Positions 1 through 8,977 of a DNA stretch of 64,000 bases are shown one piece after another. The DNA is from JAGNXB01 sp964471595 (GTDB lineage Bacteria; Bacteroidota; Bacteroidia; Chitinophagales; Saprospiraceae). The notes beneath the pieces are model-generated. The model searched no databases. It had not been told where the DNA came from and saw nothing but the letters and a program-made list of their open reading frames with translations. How positions within the stretch are numbered: position 1 is the stretch's first letter; the number at the start of each line of letters is the position of its first letter. The DNA lies in NCBI GenBank assembly GCA_964471595.1, contig CAYYGN010000003.1, forward strand, positions 1 to 64,000, given 5' to 3'. A program made the translations under genes and the position numbers.

Positions 1-981
1 GGTCGCCAGCATGCGTTCCTCCCCGTCCAGCAAAACAGGTTGGGCAATCCCCGGCACCAGCATGGCCTCCGACAGATCGGGACGGGCATAGTCGAGGAAA
101 TTGTTGGAATAGGCATTGGAAAGTCCGCCGAACAACCGGACGGAAGGGAGCAGCCCTGAGCGGGCAATGGATTCTCCGAGGGCGGCGCTTTTCTCCCTCA
201 TTTCGGCGGCGCGTATCACGGGTTGGTGGACGAGGGCGTACCGGTAAATTTCAGCCGGGTCCATGGAGGCAGGATCGGCCAGCCGGTCCGCGTCAAAGGG
301 AGGCCGGTCTATCCGGATGTCGGCGCCCGGCTCCAGGAGAAGCACCTGCTTGAGACCGAGGTAGGCGAGGTCGCGTTCATTTTCGCGGAGCAAGAGCTGG
401 TATTCGCTTTGGGCGAGCTGGGAGGCCATGGCCAGCCGCTCGGCTTCGGGCCTGAGACCGGCCTTGACGAGGCGCTCCGTTTGTTCCAGTTGGATACTGG
501 CCTGCTCCCGTTGCCCTTTTGCCGTTGTGACCAGTTCCTCGGCCATCAATATGCCTATGTAATCCGTCGCTATCTGCAAGGCCGTCATGTTGCGGGTATC
601 CTCGACGGTCTCATCGGCTGCGAGGGCTTCGTATTTCGCCTGCCGGCGGCTGTTGCGGACGCGCAACCCGTCAAAGACCAGCAGCGAGGCATTGACCTGG
701 CCGTTGCCGAAAGTGGTGGTGGCTTCGATAAAACTGTTGGAGGTGGGGTCAATGGTCCGTCCGAACTGGTAACCTCCGCTGAGGTTGGCATTCAGGGTGG
801 GAAGCATGGCATAGGTCCACCGTTTTTGTTCCAGCCGGGCTGATCCGGCCTGCAGACCGGCCCGGCGGACGGAGAGATCGTGCTCCAATCCGGTGCGGAT
901 ACATCGTTCCAGGGTCCAGACCTCCTGGGCCGGCGCTACCATGACCTGGAGGAAGAAGGGAAGGATCGTCAGCCAGCGCAT
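1..981 (-). CDS. TolC family outer membrane efflux protein (3' end beyond window)
   Basis: The gene reads leftward from ATG at 981 and runs off the left edge with 327 codons visible and no stop. A signal peptide (start MRWLTILPFF, Ala-rich cleavage region ending VAPAQ) is followed by WTLERCIRTGLEHD, the usual opening of TolC/OEP proteins. Long amphipathic, Gln/Ala/Glu-rich helices follow, as in the periplasmic coiled-coil tunnel. TolC proteins are trimeric outer membrane channels of tripartite efflux or type I export systems. The partner membrane-fusion and pump genes would be expected beyond the left edge and cannot be seen. The T9SS plug gene lies 114 bp upstream on the same strand. Family assignment is firm; the exported substrate is unknown. 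Confidence 0.88.
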   Translation of the reverse strand, partial: MRWLTILPFFLQVMVAPAQEVWTLERCIRTGLEHDLSVRRAGLQAGSARLEQKRWTYAMLPTLNANLSGGYQFGRTIDPTSNSFIEATTTFGNGQVNASLLVFDGLRVRNSRRQAKYEALAADETVEDTRNMTALQIATDYIGILMAEELVTTAKGQREQASIQLEQTERLVKAGLRPEAERLAMASQLAQSEYQLLLRENERDLAYLGLKQVLLLEPGADIRIDRPPFDADRLADPASMDPAEIYRYALVHQPVIRAAEMREKSAALGESIARSGLLPSVRLFGGLSNAYSNNFLDYARPDLSEAMLVPGIAQPVLLDGEERMLAT

Positions 982-1095
982 ACCGTTTGTTTACAGGGCA
1001 ATGTTACCGCGTTCTGCGCAGACCACACGGATTATTCTATGAACCCGGACTTTCTTCGGATGAACGCGGCTGCCGCGACGGCAAAGGGGAATCCG

Positions 1096-2382
1096 CTATC
1101 GCTGGAAGGATTTGAACTGGTAGGCGCCCACAACGCGGTCATATCGCTCGCCTATGGGACGGTAATACACGAGGATCAGATAATCGTTTTCCGTTTCGTA
1201 CCAGTCGCCTTCCGTGTCGCTCCAGTCCCACCGGTCCTTTCCCTCCGGCACCAGGACATAGGCGTAGTTGTAGAATCCCTGTTTCAGGGACAGGGTCAGG
1301 CCGTAGCTATGGGTGGCTTCGCTGTACTCCATCCGGTTAGCCGGCGTGCAGCGAAAGTCGTTAAAGGCGCCAATCACATACAGGTGCGCCCCTTCGTACG
1401 GAGCTGCCGCCACATAGGTGAAATGCACGGTGGTGTAATCGGCCGACAACGACTGGTGCTGGGGCATGTCGAAATTCTGCACGACAAAGCGGCCGTTGAT
1501 GTCCGGTGTGAACAGATAGGACGTGAAAGCCCGGGAGCGGTCGGGTACGAGGTCCACTTCGGTCTGATAGGCATCCTGCCGCAGGTCGGCCACGCGTTCG
1601 GTGCGCGTCAGCAAGGTGCGGGTGTCAAAAAAACGCCATTCTTTTCCGGCGGGGAACAGGACCTGGTCCTGGTAGTCGAAATCCAGGATGCTGCCCCGGA
1701 TGAAAAAGGGGGTGATGCCGCGGATGGCCCCCGGCCAAAATCCGTTTTGCAGGACGGTCGCATGGATTTCCTGGCGGGGATTGCGGACGAGGAGTTCCTT
1801 CAGGTCCACCTTGAAGTCGATCTCCTGATGGGTTTGTGCCTTGGATACGAGGGCCGCCGGCTGAGGATTGGGCTGGATGATCACTTCGGTTTCCACCACC
1901 ACAAATCGGCGGGTGATCACCGGTATGTCGCCGTCTTCGTAAATGCGAAGGACGTAGTTGCCGCTTTTTTTGATCCGCACCTGTTCGTTGGGGATTCGCA
2001 GGGTGTAGTGGGTAAAACTGACTCGCGGAGAGATCGAATAGGCAAATTCCTCAATGCGGTTGTCGTTGAAGCCATCCAGCCATTCGAATTCCTGAAGCTG
2101 GCCGGGTGACCAATCGGCATTGACCTGTTCGATCTTGTACCAATAATTGACGGATGCACCCGTGAGATCGTCAAAAGTAAGGGTGAGCGTGCCCGGGTGG
2201 TTGAGGGCCAGGACGGGTTCGGTGAGTTCCAGGCCTGTCTGGTGAAAACGGACGGACCGGATGTAATCGACGTGGACGGCAGGGAGGTTGTCAGCGCTCT
2301 GGGCGGCAGCCGGCGATAAGGGACAAGCCGACATCCCGATCTGGATCAGGAGGAAAAAAATAGGAAGAAAGCGTTGAGGCAT
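1096..2382 (-). CDS. Type IX secretion system plug protein (DUF5103 family)
   Basis: A 428-residue secreted protein. An in-frame GTG lies at 2394, but ATG at 2382 gives a cleaner signal peptide (MPQRFLPIFFLL, cleavage near PAAAQS). The mature part shows the DUF5103 pattern: an N-terminal beta domain with NHPGTLTLTFDDL and YWYKIEQVNADW, then VSFTHYTLRIPNE, FNDFRCTPANRM and a C-terminal WYETENDYLILVYYRP. Members of this family occupy the periplasmic side of the SprA translocon and are called the T9SS plug. The assignment fits the several proteins with T9SS sorting domains elsewhere in this window. Upstream lies an assembly gap, so the native promoter and any operon partner are not visible. Confidence 0.88.
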   Translation of the reverse strand: MPQRFLPIFFLLIQIGMSACPLSPAAAQSADNLPAVHVDYIRSVRFHQTGLELTEPVLALNHPGTLTLTFDDLTGASVNYWYKIEQVNADWSPGQLQEFEWLDGFNDNRIEEFAYSISPRVSFTHYTLRIPNEQVRIKKSGNYVLRIYEDGDIPVITRRFVVVETEVIIQPNPQPAALVSKAQTHQEIDFKVDLKELLVRNPRQEIHATVLQNGFWPGAIRGITPFFIRGSILDFDYQDQVLFPAGKEWRFFDTRTLLTRTERVADLRQDAYQTEVDLVPDRSRAFTSYLFTPDINGRFVVQNFDMPQHQSLSADYTTVHFTYVAAAPYEGAHLYVIGAFNDFRCTPANRMEYSEATHSYGLTLSLKQGFYNYAYVLVPEGKDRWDWSDTEGDWYETENDYLILVYYRPIGERYDRVVGAYQFKSFQR

Positions 2383-2421
2383 GTTGGTCGGCACGGTCAG
2401 GAAGGGTAACGAGCAATGCGG

Positions 2422-2521
2422 NNNNNNNNNNNNNNNNNNNNNNNNNNNNNNNNNNNNNNNNNNNNNNNNNNNNNNNNNNNNNNNNNNNNNNNNNNNNNNN
2501 NNNNNNNNNNNNNNNNNNNNN
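2422..2521. other. Assembly gap of 100 N
   Basis: A run of exactly 100 N, the usual placeholder for a scaffold gap of unknown length. It removes most of the gene that starts at 2590 and possibly the promoter of the plug gene. Reading frames across it are not meaningful. Confidence 0.98.
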
Positions 2522-2590
2522 GGACTGGGCGGACAGGATGCCCGCCATCATCCAGCTGGCAAGCAGGACAGTAATCCGGAGGCGGTACAT
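2522..2590 (-). CDS. N-terminal fragment of a secreted protein, truncated by the gap
   Basis: ATG at 2590 opens a 23-codon segment reading leftward into the gap. The segment is a classic signal peptide: MYRLR, then a hydrophobic core ITVLLASWMMAGI, then a cleavage site LSAQS. A perfect TAnnTTTG -7 box lies 13 bp upstream (2603-2610), supporting a real start. The rest of the protein is lost in the gap. The sequence on the far side (2395-2421) could hold its 3' end, since one frame stops just before the plug gene, but the unknown gap length prevents assigning a frame. Product unknown. Confidence 0.55.
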
Positions 2591-2602
2591 GTGGATCATG
2601 CC

Positions 2603-2610
2603 CAAAAGTA
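2603..2610 (-). promoter_or_regulatory. Bacteroidota -7 promoter box
   Basis: TACTTTTG on the minus strand matches TAnnTTTG exactly and sits 13 bp before the ATG at 2590. No clear -33 TTG at the usual distance was identified. Confidence 0.5.
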
Positions 2611-2633
2611 GGGGGTTGGTGGGGGAATGGGGA

Positions 2634-3164
2634 TCAATGGAGGTTTTCGCGGATCAGGCGGATGAGTTGCCGGATGTCGGCATCGTTCAAGGCGCCGGCT
2701 TTTTCAAAGAGTACCCGACCCTCCCGGTCGAGCGTGAGGACATGGTAGTTGTCGTCGGCCAATTTCCAATGCCGGACGAGGACCTTCCTGCGATCCATGA
2801 CATAGCGGGTGTCGGGAAACTCTTTCTGCTTGCTTTTGAGGACCATCCTGATCACGCTGTCGGGTTTCCAGGTGGCGGCCGTATTGATCACGGCGACGGA
2901 GGCAAAGTGGTCGCGGGAAAAATTCTCCCTTTTCAACGCTTGTTCCACATGCGCGTTGACGTCTTTTTCGTCCGGGTCCACATACATCAGTGTGGTCACT
3001 TTGCCGGACATGGAAGCGGAGTGCCAGGCACCACCGGTCACGGCACCACCCTCCGGTCCGGCAATCTCGACAGCGGGCAGGGGCCGACCTTTCACGGGTT
3101 GGGCCGATAGAGGAAAAGCAAAGGTCAGCGTCAGTAGGGCGAGGGTCGGCAGGGTGCGGATCAT
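2634..3164 (-). CDS. YtfJ-like thioredoxin-fold periplasmic protein
   Basis: ATG at 3164 gives a 176-residue protein with a signal peptide (MIRTLPTLALLTL, cleavage near LSAQ). An upstream in-frame ATG at 3314 would bury this signal and overlap the divergent gene, so it is rejected. The mature sequence follows the YtfJ pattern: GKVTTLMYVDPDEKDVN, a basic helix, VAVINTAATWKPDSVI, KSKQKEFPDTRYVMD, RHWKLADDNYHVLTLD, and GRVLFEKAGALN. YtfJ proteins have a thioredoxin-like fold but no CxxC motif, and none is present here, so redox catalysis is not implied. Their physiological role is unclear. The gene is divergent from a conserved hypothetical at 3295. Confidence 0.78.
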   Translation of the reverse strand: MIRTLPTLALLTLTFAFPLSAQPVKGRPLPAVEIAGPEGGAVTGGAWHSASMSGKVTTLMYVDPDEKDVNAHVEQALKRENFSRDHFASVAVINTAATWKPDSVIRMVLKSKQKEFPDTRYVMDRRKVLVRHWKLADDNYHVLTLDREGRVLFEKAGALNDADIRQLIRLIRENLH

Positions 3165-3294
3165 GGTGCGGGTGACAGGCGGATTGTTGTCTAAACCGTT
3201 GTTGCGGTCGGGATGTTGCATGACCGGAAGGGTATGGCCGCGAGGTCCTATCTTGTGCGATGGAATTCCTGATGGCCCGGGCAAAATCTTCATC

Positions 3295-3846
3295 ATGAAC
3301 AGAGATCTTTTCAATCTTCAACGCAAAGTCGAAAATTACAAACAAGTCCTTGCCAACACTACTGCCTACAGGCAGGTGTGGCACGACAGCCTCAAGCAGG
3401 AGATCACGGAGCAACTCCTGAGGATCAGCGAGACGGCCGGGCTGTCGGGGGAGGTGGAAGAGCGGGAGGAATTGCGCAATCTGGGGGCAATCGTGTATTC
3501 CCTCGGCGACGAGAAAAGCGGCATGGCCCGGGAAGTGGCCGGTAATATCCACCGCGACCTCATCAAGCACAACGGCTCGCTGATCTACCAGCAATTGTTC
3601 AACGGCAAGATCCTGGTCCTGATCAATTACCCCTACATTGAGAGCTACGGCCAGCCCGCCCCGCCCAAAACCATCGGCATCTACCGACCCGAAGAACTCA
3701 AGCCTCCCTTTTTCCTCCGCCACCTGGAGACCTTCGTGCAGGAGATCACATTCTGGGAGGATTACGACGACGACGACAATGGAAACGCTCAGGCCAGCCA
3801 GCGGATCGGATTCAAAATGAATTTCGAGGCACCGCCGGAATCCTGA
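3295..3846 (+). CDS. Conserved hypothetical protein, 183 aa
   Basis: ATG at 3295 (MNRDLFNLQRKVENYKQVL) is chosen because further upstream the frame overlaps the divergent YtfJ-like gene. No signal peptide or membrane segment is visible. The N-terminal half (about residues 5-80) is helical and charged, rich in Glu, Lys and Leu. The centre has a beta-rich stretch (YQQLFNGKILVLINYPYIESYG), and the C-terminus is acidic with a short Asp run (DYDDDDNG). The fold resembles no family I can name; it looks cytoplasmic. A TATCTTG sequence near 3247 may be a -7 box. Function unknown. Confidence 0.7.
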   Translation: MNRDLFNLQRKVENYKQVLANTTAYRQVWHDSLKQEITEQLLRISETAGLSGEVEEREELRNLGAIVYSLGDEKSGMAREVAGNIHRDLIKHNGSLIYQQLFNGKILVLINYPYIESYGQPAPPKTIGIYRPEELKPPFFLRHLETFVQEITFWEDYDDDDNGNAQASQRIGFKMNFEAPPES

Positions 3847-4219
3847 CCGACTTTCTCTTTGGAATAGCCCATCCTGTGTCTTCCATCGCCTTAGTGCTGA
3901 AAGATGAGCGCACGGGCATGTGCCTAATTAACCCGGATCGGGGAGGAAGACCCAAGCGTTTTCCGAAAAAGGCTTGTGGAGCGGGTTTCGTCTGCTCCTG
4001 GATCCAGACAAGCCAGCTTCCTCCGGACCGGAGGGTAAAACGTGCATTGCCAATTCACGTTTTGGGATTAAAGCAAGCAACCGGTTACGATTAATCCTTC
4101 AACTCAGCAGTGATGCCGGTGATGAGGGGTCTCCTGCCCGGATGAAACACGATATCCGTGAGCAGGCAAAGGGAGTTTGGATGTATTGGGCCTACTCCGG
4201 GCAATGAACCGGAACGGGA
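3847..4219. other. Intergenic region with two inverted repeats, no gene seen
   Basis: About 370 bp between the hypothetical gene and the 3' end of a minus-strand gene. Short open frames here lack a signal, conserved motif or good start context. Two perfect inverted repeats stand close together: a 7-bp arm pair with a 1-nt centre at 4020-4034, and AAAACGTG/CACGTTTT with an 11-nt loop at 4037-4063. Either could be part of a bidirectional terminator or a small RNA. Neither has a convincing T-run. Confidence 0.5.
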
Positions 4220-4849
4220 TCACAGATCCAGGTGGTGCCAGATGAGTCCCAGTTCGACGCGCAGGCCTCCGGGCTTTTGCGCCCAGTCCGGGGTTTGACC
4301 GGAGGGGATGAGGGCAGCATACCGGATCAGTCCGGCCACCGCTATTCGCTCGATAATCCGGTATTGGTATCCGACTCCTAGAAGGGCAACCGGCCCTTCG
4401 CCGTCCACGCTCCATCCGCCTCCGGCCTGGGCGAAGGCGGGCCAACCCCGCAACGGGTAGTAGCGGGCGAAGGCCATGAAGGTCTGCCCGAAGGCCCAGG
4501 CGCGGTCGCAGTTGTCGCCCTCGGGATCATCAGGTGGGGTGATCAGGACGCCGAGGTCGTCGTAATACGCCCTGTTGCACAGGAGGCTCCCATACACACC
4601 GGCGCCCACGTCAAGGGCGCGGGTGACCGCAAAGGCATAACTGATCTCGCCCCATCCGGCGTGGCCCAGGCGGTCGAACCCTCCTTGCACCCATCCGCTG
4701 CCGATGGTGGCCGTCAGGCTGGAACGTCGCAGGAACCGGCTTTCGTAGGCGCCGGGATAGTCGGGATTGCGCGGTCGCTGGAGAGGCCACTGTGCGAAAG
4801 CCGGCAGGGCCAGGTATGAGCAGAGCAGGACCAGGAGGAGGCGAAGCAT
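4220..4849 (-). CDS. Probable outer membrane beta-barrel protein
   Basis: ATG at 4849 gives 209 residues starting with a signal peptide (MLRLLLVLLCSYLALPAFAQ). The mature part alternates short amphipathic strands ending in aromatics with Gly-rich turns (SLTATIGSGWVQGGF, VGAGVYGSLLCN, PVALLGVGYQYRI, IAVAGLIRYAALIP) and finishes LRVELGLIWHHLDL. This is the pattern of a small 8-stranded barrel. A Cys pair (residues near 98 and 119) may form a disulfide. Its start codon overlaps that of the divergent TspO-like gene if that gene begins at 4848. No substrate or partner can be inferred. Confidence 0.68.
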   Translation of the reverse strand: MLRLLLVLLCSYLALPAFAQWPLQRPRNPDYPGAYESRFLRRSSLTATIGSGWVQGGFDRLGHAGWGEISYAFAVTRALDVGAGVYGSLLCNRAYYDDLGVLITPPDDPEGDNCDRAWAFGQTFMAFARYYPLRGWPAFAQAGGGWSVDGEGPVALLGVGYQYRIIERIAVAGLIRYAALIPSGQTPDWAQKPGGLRVELGLIWHHLDL

Positions 4850-5693
4850 GCGGGGGCTTTTTGCAAAGAAAAGGACTACCTTTATTTCCGAACCATCATT
4901 TGTGGACCCACGAGTTTCTCCGGCAATCCTGATTCCGAGGGTAGTGATCAATGGGCTGGCCCTGGCAGGGGTCATCCTTGTCAACTATCTGGCCAATGCG
5001 CTGCCCGTCAATGGGCTGACAACGGGCGAAGTGGCCGGAAGGCATCCGCATCTGTTCGTTCCGGCTGCGTATGCCTTTTCGATCTGGGGATTGATCTACT
5101 TGCTGCTGGCCGGATTTGTCGGTTACCAGATATGGTCGCTGGCCACGGGTGATCCGCGGGGGCATCGGGTGGTCCGGCTGACGGGCGGACTGTTTGTCAT
5201 CTCCTGCCTCGCCAACATGGGATGGATCCTGGCCTGGCACCATGAGGCTTTCTGGCTTTCGGTGGCGCTGATGTTTACGCTATTGACCTCGCTGGTGGCG
5301 CTGTACCTCCGGTTGGAGGTGTCCACAAGGATGGTACGTCCCCGCGAGCGGATCTGCGTGGAATGGCCGGTCAGTGTGTACCTGGGATGGATTTGTGTGG
5401 CTTCCATCGCCAATGTGGCTACTGCGCTCGCGGCCTCAGGCTGGGAGGGAGGCGCCTTGGGGGCAGCATTCTGGGGACCCCTGATGGTCCTTGCCGGCTG
5501 TGCCATCGCGGTGATTTTTCTCCGGTGGAGGCGCGATACGGCTTTGGCGGCCGTAGTGGTATGGGCGCTTGTGGCGCTGATGGTACGGCACTGGGGCCTG
5601 GGAGGTGACGCATCGCGGGCCATGGTGGCAGCAACGGCCAGGGGAATGGTTGTGGTGGCCTTTTCGGCGTGGCGTTCGCTTTCTTCCCGGTAA
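4848..5693 (+). CDS. TspO/MBR-like tryptophan-rich membrane protein
   Basis: A multi-spanning membrane protein of the tryptophan-rich sensory protein group. Diagnostic stretches are NYLANALPVNG, HPHLFVPAAYAFSIWGLIYL, NMGWILAWHH and VEWPVSVYLGWICVASIANV, with further hydrophobic segments up to the end. Related TspO/MBR proteins bind porphyrins or similar ligands, but this longer bacterial group has no settled function. The start is uncertain. ATG at 4848 overlaps the divergent gene and precedes a good -7 box (4877-4884), so an in-frame GTG near 4902 may be the true start. The far C-terminus is convergent with the DUF285 protein gene. Confidence 0.78.
   Translation: MRGLFAKKRTTFISEPSFVDPRVSPAILIPRVVINGLALAGVILVNYLANALPVNGLTTGEVAGRHPHLFVPAAYAFSIWGLIYLLLAGFVGYQIWSLATGDPRGHRVVRLTGGLFVISCLANMGWILAWHHEAFWLSVALMFTLLTSLVALYLRLEVSTRMVRPRERICVEWPVSVYLGWICVASIANVATALAASGWEGGALGAAFWGPLMVLAGCAIAVIFLRWRRDTALAAVVVWALVALMVRHWGLGGDASRAMVAATARGMVVVAFSAWRSLSSR
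4877..4884 (+). promoter_or_regulatory. Probable -7 promoter box (TACCTTTA)
   Basis: TACCTTTA matches seven of eight positions of TAnnTTTG. It lies inside the longest open frame of the TspO-like gene, arguing for a start codon downstream of 4890. Confidence 0.4.
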
Positions 5694-5725
5694 CGGAAAA
5701 GGCGCCAGGATAAACCTTCTTCCTT

Positions 5726-8700
5726 TTACCGTTTGCTGAAACTGGCCCAATGGATCCGGCCGCCGTCATTGACCCGGATGAAGTAATGGCCGGGCAAAAG
5801 GAGGCTGATGTCCATTTGGTCAGTTCCGGGTTGCAGAATCTGAGTCTGCACTTCCTGGCCAAGTGATTGGTAAATGGAAGCGCTTATGTTTGAGGAGGTG
5901 AAAGAGTGTGTCAGCCGGATGTGGTCTGCGGCAGGGTTTGGCCAGATAGCCAACATCTGATTGTTGTCCTGGTCAGACTGATTATTGTAGGAGACAGGTC
6001 CACAATTGACACCGGAAGGGGAGTCTCCGGATATCGTCCAGCCATGATCCTGGATCAACTGTTCCCGGGCATCCTGTGCATTCAACCCGAATACCAAACC
6101 TGCCGCACCCAAATGGGTGGAGGCGGGGAGATCCGGCTGGGAACTCCATCCGGTCAAAGTGGCGGAATACGCATCGCAATCCATTCCACAACTATCAAGC
6201 ATTCCTTCCAGGATTACCCATGGATTCAGTTTCCAGTCACTTAGGTCATGATTGAAAGAGCTGGCGTTGCGGAACATTTCCTTCATATCGTATAAGCCTT
6301 GGGTATTCCAGAACTTCAAATCCTGATTGAAGGAACTGGCGTTTTGGAACATGTTTCTCGTGATATTGAGGCGTTGGGTGTTGATGAATTTTATGGATGG
6401 GTGATTGAAATTGACGGCGTTGTAAAACATATAGCGCATTGATTTCACATTTTCGGTTGACCAGTTTCCGAAACTTTCATTGAATTGAGTGGCTCCCCAA
6501 AACATGCCGTCCATGTTTTTGACGGAATAATACAACCAGTCACCAAGAGGTTGATTGAAAGAGGTAGCGTTTAAAAACATGTGGTGCATATCCGTGACAT
6601 TGGAAGTCTTCCATTTACCGATAGGTTGATTGAAGGAAATGGCAAATACGAACATTAGGCTCATATTCGTGACTTTGCCGGTATTCCAGTCGTTGATGGG
6701 TTGATTGAAAGAAGTTGCGCTGTAGAACATGCCTTCCATACTGACTACATTGGACGTATTCCAATCATTCAAAGGTTGATTGAATGTGGATGTATTCGCA
6801 AACATAAAAGTCATGTCAGTTACCTGTCCGACATCCCAATCACCAATTGGCTGGTTGAACGAAACGGCATTGTTGAACATGTCATTCATTCTCGTTACGG
6901 ATTGGGTATTCCATTTTCCAATGGGCTGATTGAACGAGACGGCCGAATGGAAGAGCCCTTGCATATCCGTGACGTTCGCCACATTCCAATCGTTGATGTT
7001 TTCAGGCCCGGTTAGTGAAGTGCAGTGAGCGAACATCCTTGCCATTGATGTCACCTCTGACAGGTTGGGCTTGTCCAATGCAGTGCATTGGAGGTTTGTG
7101 CATCCGTAAAAGGCATTTTCCATGGAAGTCCATAAAATATCCCCCCACTGTTCAACGGAAAGCAGTTTATTCCGGTCTGATGCCTGGTTGGTTCGTATGC
7201 GGGAGAATGTCCCGGAACCCGGTAGTATGCTGATCCGGTATTTGCCCGGCTTGGGGAAGCTGATCAAAGTGGTGTTGGTGCCCACCGTATGTCCCCGGTT
7301 GTCCAAATGATCCACTTCTTCCCAATAAATACTGTAGTCATTACCTATTCCGGGGAATTGAATCCGAAGGCTGTCTGACGAACCCGGATGGCTGGTCTTC
7401 CAGACACTTGTAAATGGTCTGTGGCTGCAATGCTCTCCGGATAAGGCATCCCCGTTGATGGTCCACCCCTTGTTTTGGATCAGGTATTCACGCGTGTTTT
7501 CCAGGTTGATCCCAAAGGATATGCCAGCCGCTCCCAGTTGGATGCTATCCGGTAATCCAGGTTGAAGGCTCCATCCTTCCAGGGTGGACGAATATCTTCC
7601 GCAATCCATGCCGCAACTATCCAGCATGGCCGTCATGTTCACCTTGGGATGCAGCGGCCATTGGCCTATCACTTGATTGAATGCATAGGCATTTTCGAAC
7701 ATCCCGGACATGTCGAGGACATTGCCTGTATACCAGATCGCGATATCCTGGTTGAAGGAAGCCGCATGGAAGAACATGTACGCCATGTCCTTGACATTTT
7801 CGGTGTTCCAGTACCGCAGATCCTTATTGAAATTAGAGGCGTGTTGAAACATTCCACCCATTGAAGCCACGTTTTCCGTGTTCCAATCGCCTATGTACTG
7901 GTTGAAAGCATGCGCATGCTGAAACATGGATCTCATTGAAGTCACCTGACCCGTATTCCAATGACCGATATCCTGATTGAAGCCATTGGCATTCCTGAAC
8001 ATTTCACTCATGTCAATGGCAAGACCGGTATCCCAGTCACCAATGGGTTGATTGAAGGAGGAGGCGCCGGCAAACATCCGCGCGAAGTCGGTTACCTGGG
8101 AGGTATTCCATGGACCAATTGCCTGATTGAAGGACGATGCATGAGAAAACATGGCCGCCATGGTGATTGCCTTTCCGGTATTCCAGTCACCAATGGGTTG
8201 ATGGAAGGAAGAGGCGCCGGCAAACATTTGTTCAAACGATGTCACATTGGATGTATTCCAATGACGGATGTTTTGGTTGAACCAGGAAGCATTCATGAAC
8301 ATGGATTTCATGGAGGTGACATTACCGGTCATCCAGTCCCCGATCGGTTGGTTGAAATCGGATGCGCCCGAGAACATGGCCTCCATGGACGTCACGTTTT
8401 CTGTATGCCATGAGCCAATGGGTTGATTGAATCGGTTCGCTCCCCAAAACAAATGATTCATGGATGTCACGGTGCTGACATCCCAGGCGCCAATGTTGGA
8501 GGGGCCGTTGAGAATGCTGCAGTGAGCGAACATCCCATCCATCGCACTCACTGCCGATAAGTCCGGTAGGTCCATTGCCGTGCACTGGAGATTCATGCAT
8601 CCTTCAAAAGCCTTTTCCATGGTGCTCCAGGGGATATCACCCCACTGATCTACCGAAAGCAACTTCAAACAATCTCCGGAAAAGGCAAACCGGATTCGAT

Positions 8701-8977
8701 GAAATGTGCCTGATCCCGGCGTGATGGCAACCTTGTAGGTACCGGAATAGGGAAATGTGAGTGTCGTCATTCCATTTCCGATGGCAGTTCCATTGTTTGA
8801 AGGGTTGCCTGATTCTTCCCAGGAAATGAAATAATTGTCACCTGTTCCCGGAATGGTGATCTGGTTTTGTGCGGATGATCCGGGATTGTCGGTCTTCCAG
8901 GTAGTCAGGAAGGGATTTTGAGCCCCGGCCATCATTATCCCGGAAACGAAAAAGCACAGAAAAACAGGAATTTGCAT
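5726..8977 (-). CDS. BspA-like DUF285 repeat surface protein with T9SS sorting domain
   Basis: A 1083-residue secreted protein with a signal peptide (MQIPVFLCFFVSGIMM, cleavage near AGAQ). It is built from two homologous halves. Each half opens with a beta domain (FLTTWKTDNPGSS and FTSVWKTSHPGSS), continues with 25-residue DUF285 repeats of the type VTSMxxMFxxAxxFNQPIGDWNT (about 12 in the first half, 11 in the second), and closes with a DSCGMDC cap. The C-terminus (from about residue 1010, IWPNPAADHIRLTHS) is a type A T9SS sorting domain. DUF285/BspA-like repeats are usually surface-exposed adhesive or binding surfaces. The gene is AT-richer than its neighbours, suggesting fast evolution or transfer. 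Confidence 0.92.
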   Translation of the reverse strand: MQIPVFLCFFVSGIMMAGAQNPFLTTWKTDNPGSSAQNQITIPGTGDNYFISWEESGNPSNNGTAIGNGMTTLTFPYSGTYKVAITPGSGTFHRIRFAFSGDCLKLLSVDQWGDIPWSTMEKAFEGCMNLQCTAMDLPDLSAVSAMDGMFAHCSILNGPSNIGAWDVSTVTSMNHLFWGANRFNQPIGSWHTENVTSMEAMFSGASDFNQPIGDWMTGNVTSMKSMFMNASWFNQNIRHWNTSNVTSFEQMFAGASSFHQPIGDWNTGKAITMAAMFSHASSFNQAIGPWNTSQVTDFARMFAGASSFNQPIGDWDTGLAIDMSEMFRNANGFNQDIGHWNTGQVTSMRSMFQHAHAFNQYIGDWNTENVASMGGMFQHASNFNKDLRYWNTENVKDMAYMFFHAASFNQDIAIWYTGNVLDMSGMFENAYAFNQVIGQWPLHPKVNMTAMLDSCGMDCGRYSSTLEGWSLQPGLPDSIQLGAAGISFGINLENTREYLIQNKGWTINGDALSGEHCSHRPFTSVWKTSHPGSSDSLRIQFPGIGNDYSIYWEEVDHLDNRGHTVGTNTTLISFPKPGKYRISILPGSGTFSRIRTNQASDRNKLLSVEQWGDILWTSMENAFYGCTNLQCTALDKPNLSEVTSMARMFAHCTSLTGPENINDWNVANVTDMQGLFHSAVSFNQPIGKWNTQSVTRMNDMFNNAVSFNQPIGDWDVGQVTDMTFMFANTSTFNQPLNDWNTSNVVSMEGMFYSATSFNQPINDWNTGKVTNMSLMFVFAISFNQPIGKWKTSNVTDMHHMFLNATSFNQPLGDWLYYSVKNMDGMFWGATQFNESFGNWSTENVKSMRYMFYNAVNFNHPSIKFINTQRLNITRNMFQNASSFNQDLKFWNTQGLYDMKEMFRNASSFNHDLSDWKLNPWVILEGMLDSCGMDCDAYSATLTGWSSQPDLPASTHLGAAGLVFGLNAQDAREQLIQDHGWTISGDSPSGVNCGPVSYNNQSDQDNNQMLAIWPNPAADHIRLTHSFTSSNISASIYQSLGQEVQTQILQPGTDQMDISLLLPGHYFIRVNDGGRIHWASFSKR

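Noticed and set aside
3876..4207. Short open frames in the 3.85-4.2 kb intergenic region
   Set aside because: No signal peptide, conserved motif or promoter-start arrangement; overlapping frames suggest chance.
5726..8977. 75-bp periodic repeats considered as a CRISPR or minisatellite
   Set aside because: The period is a multiple of three, the repeats are diverged and encode the known DUF285 motif, so they are protein-coding.
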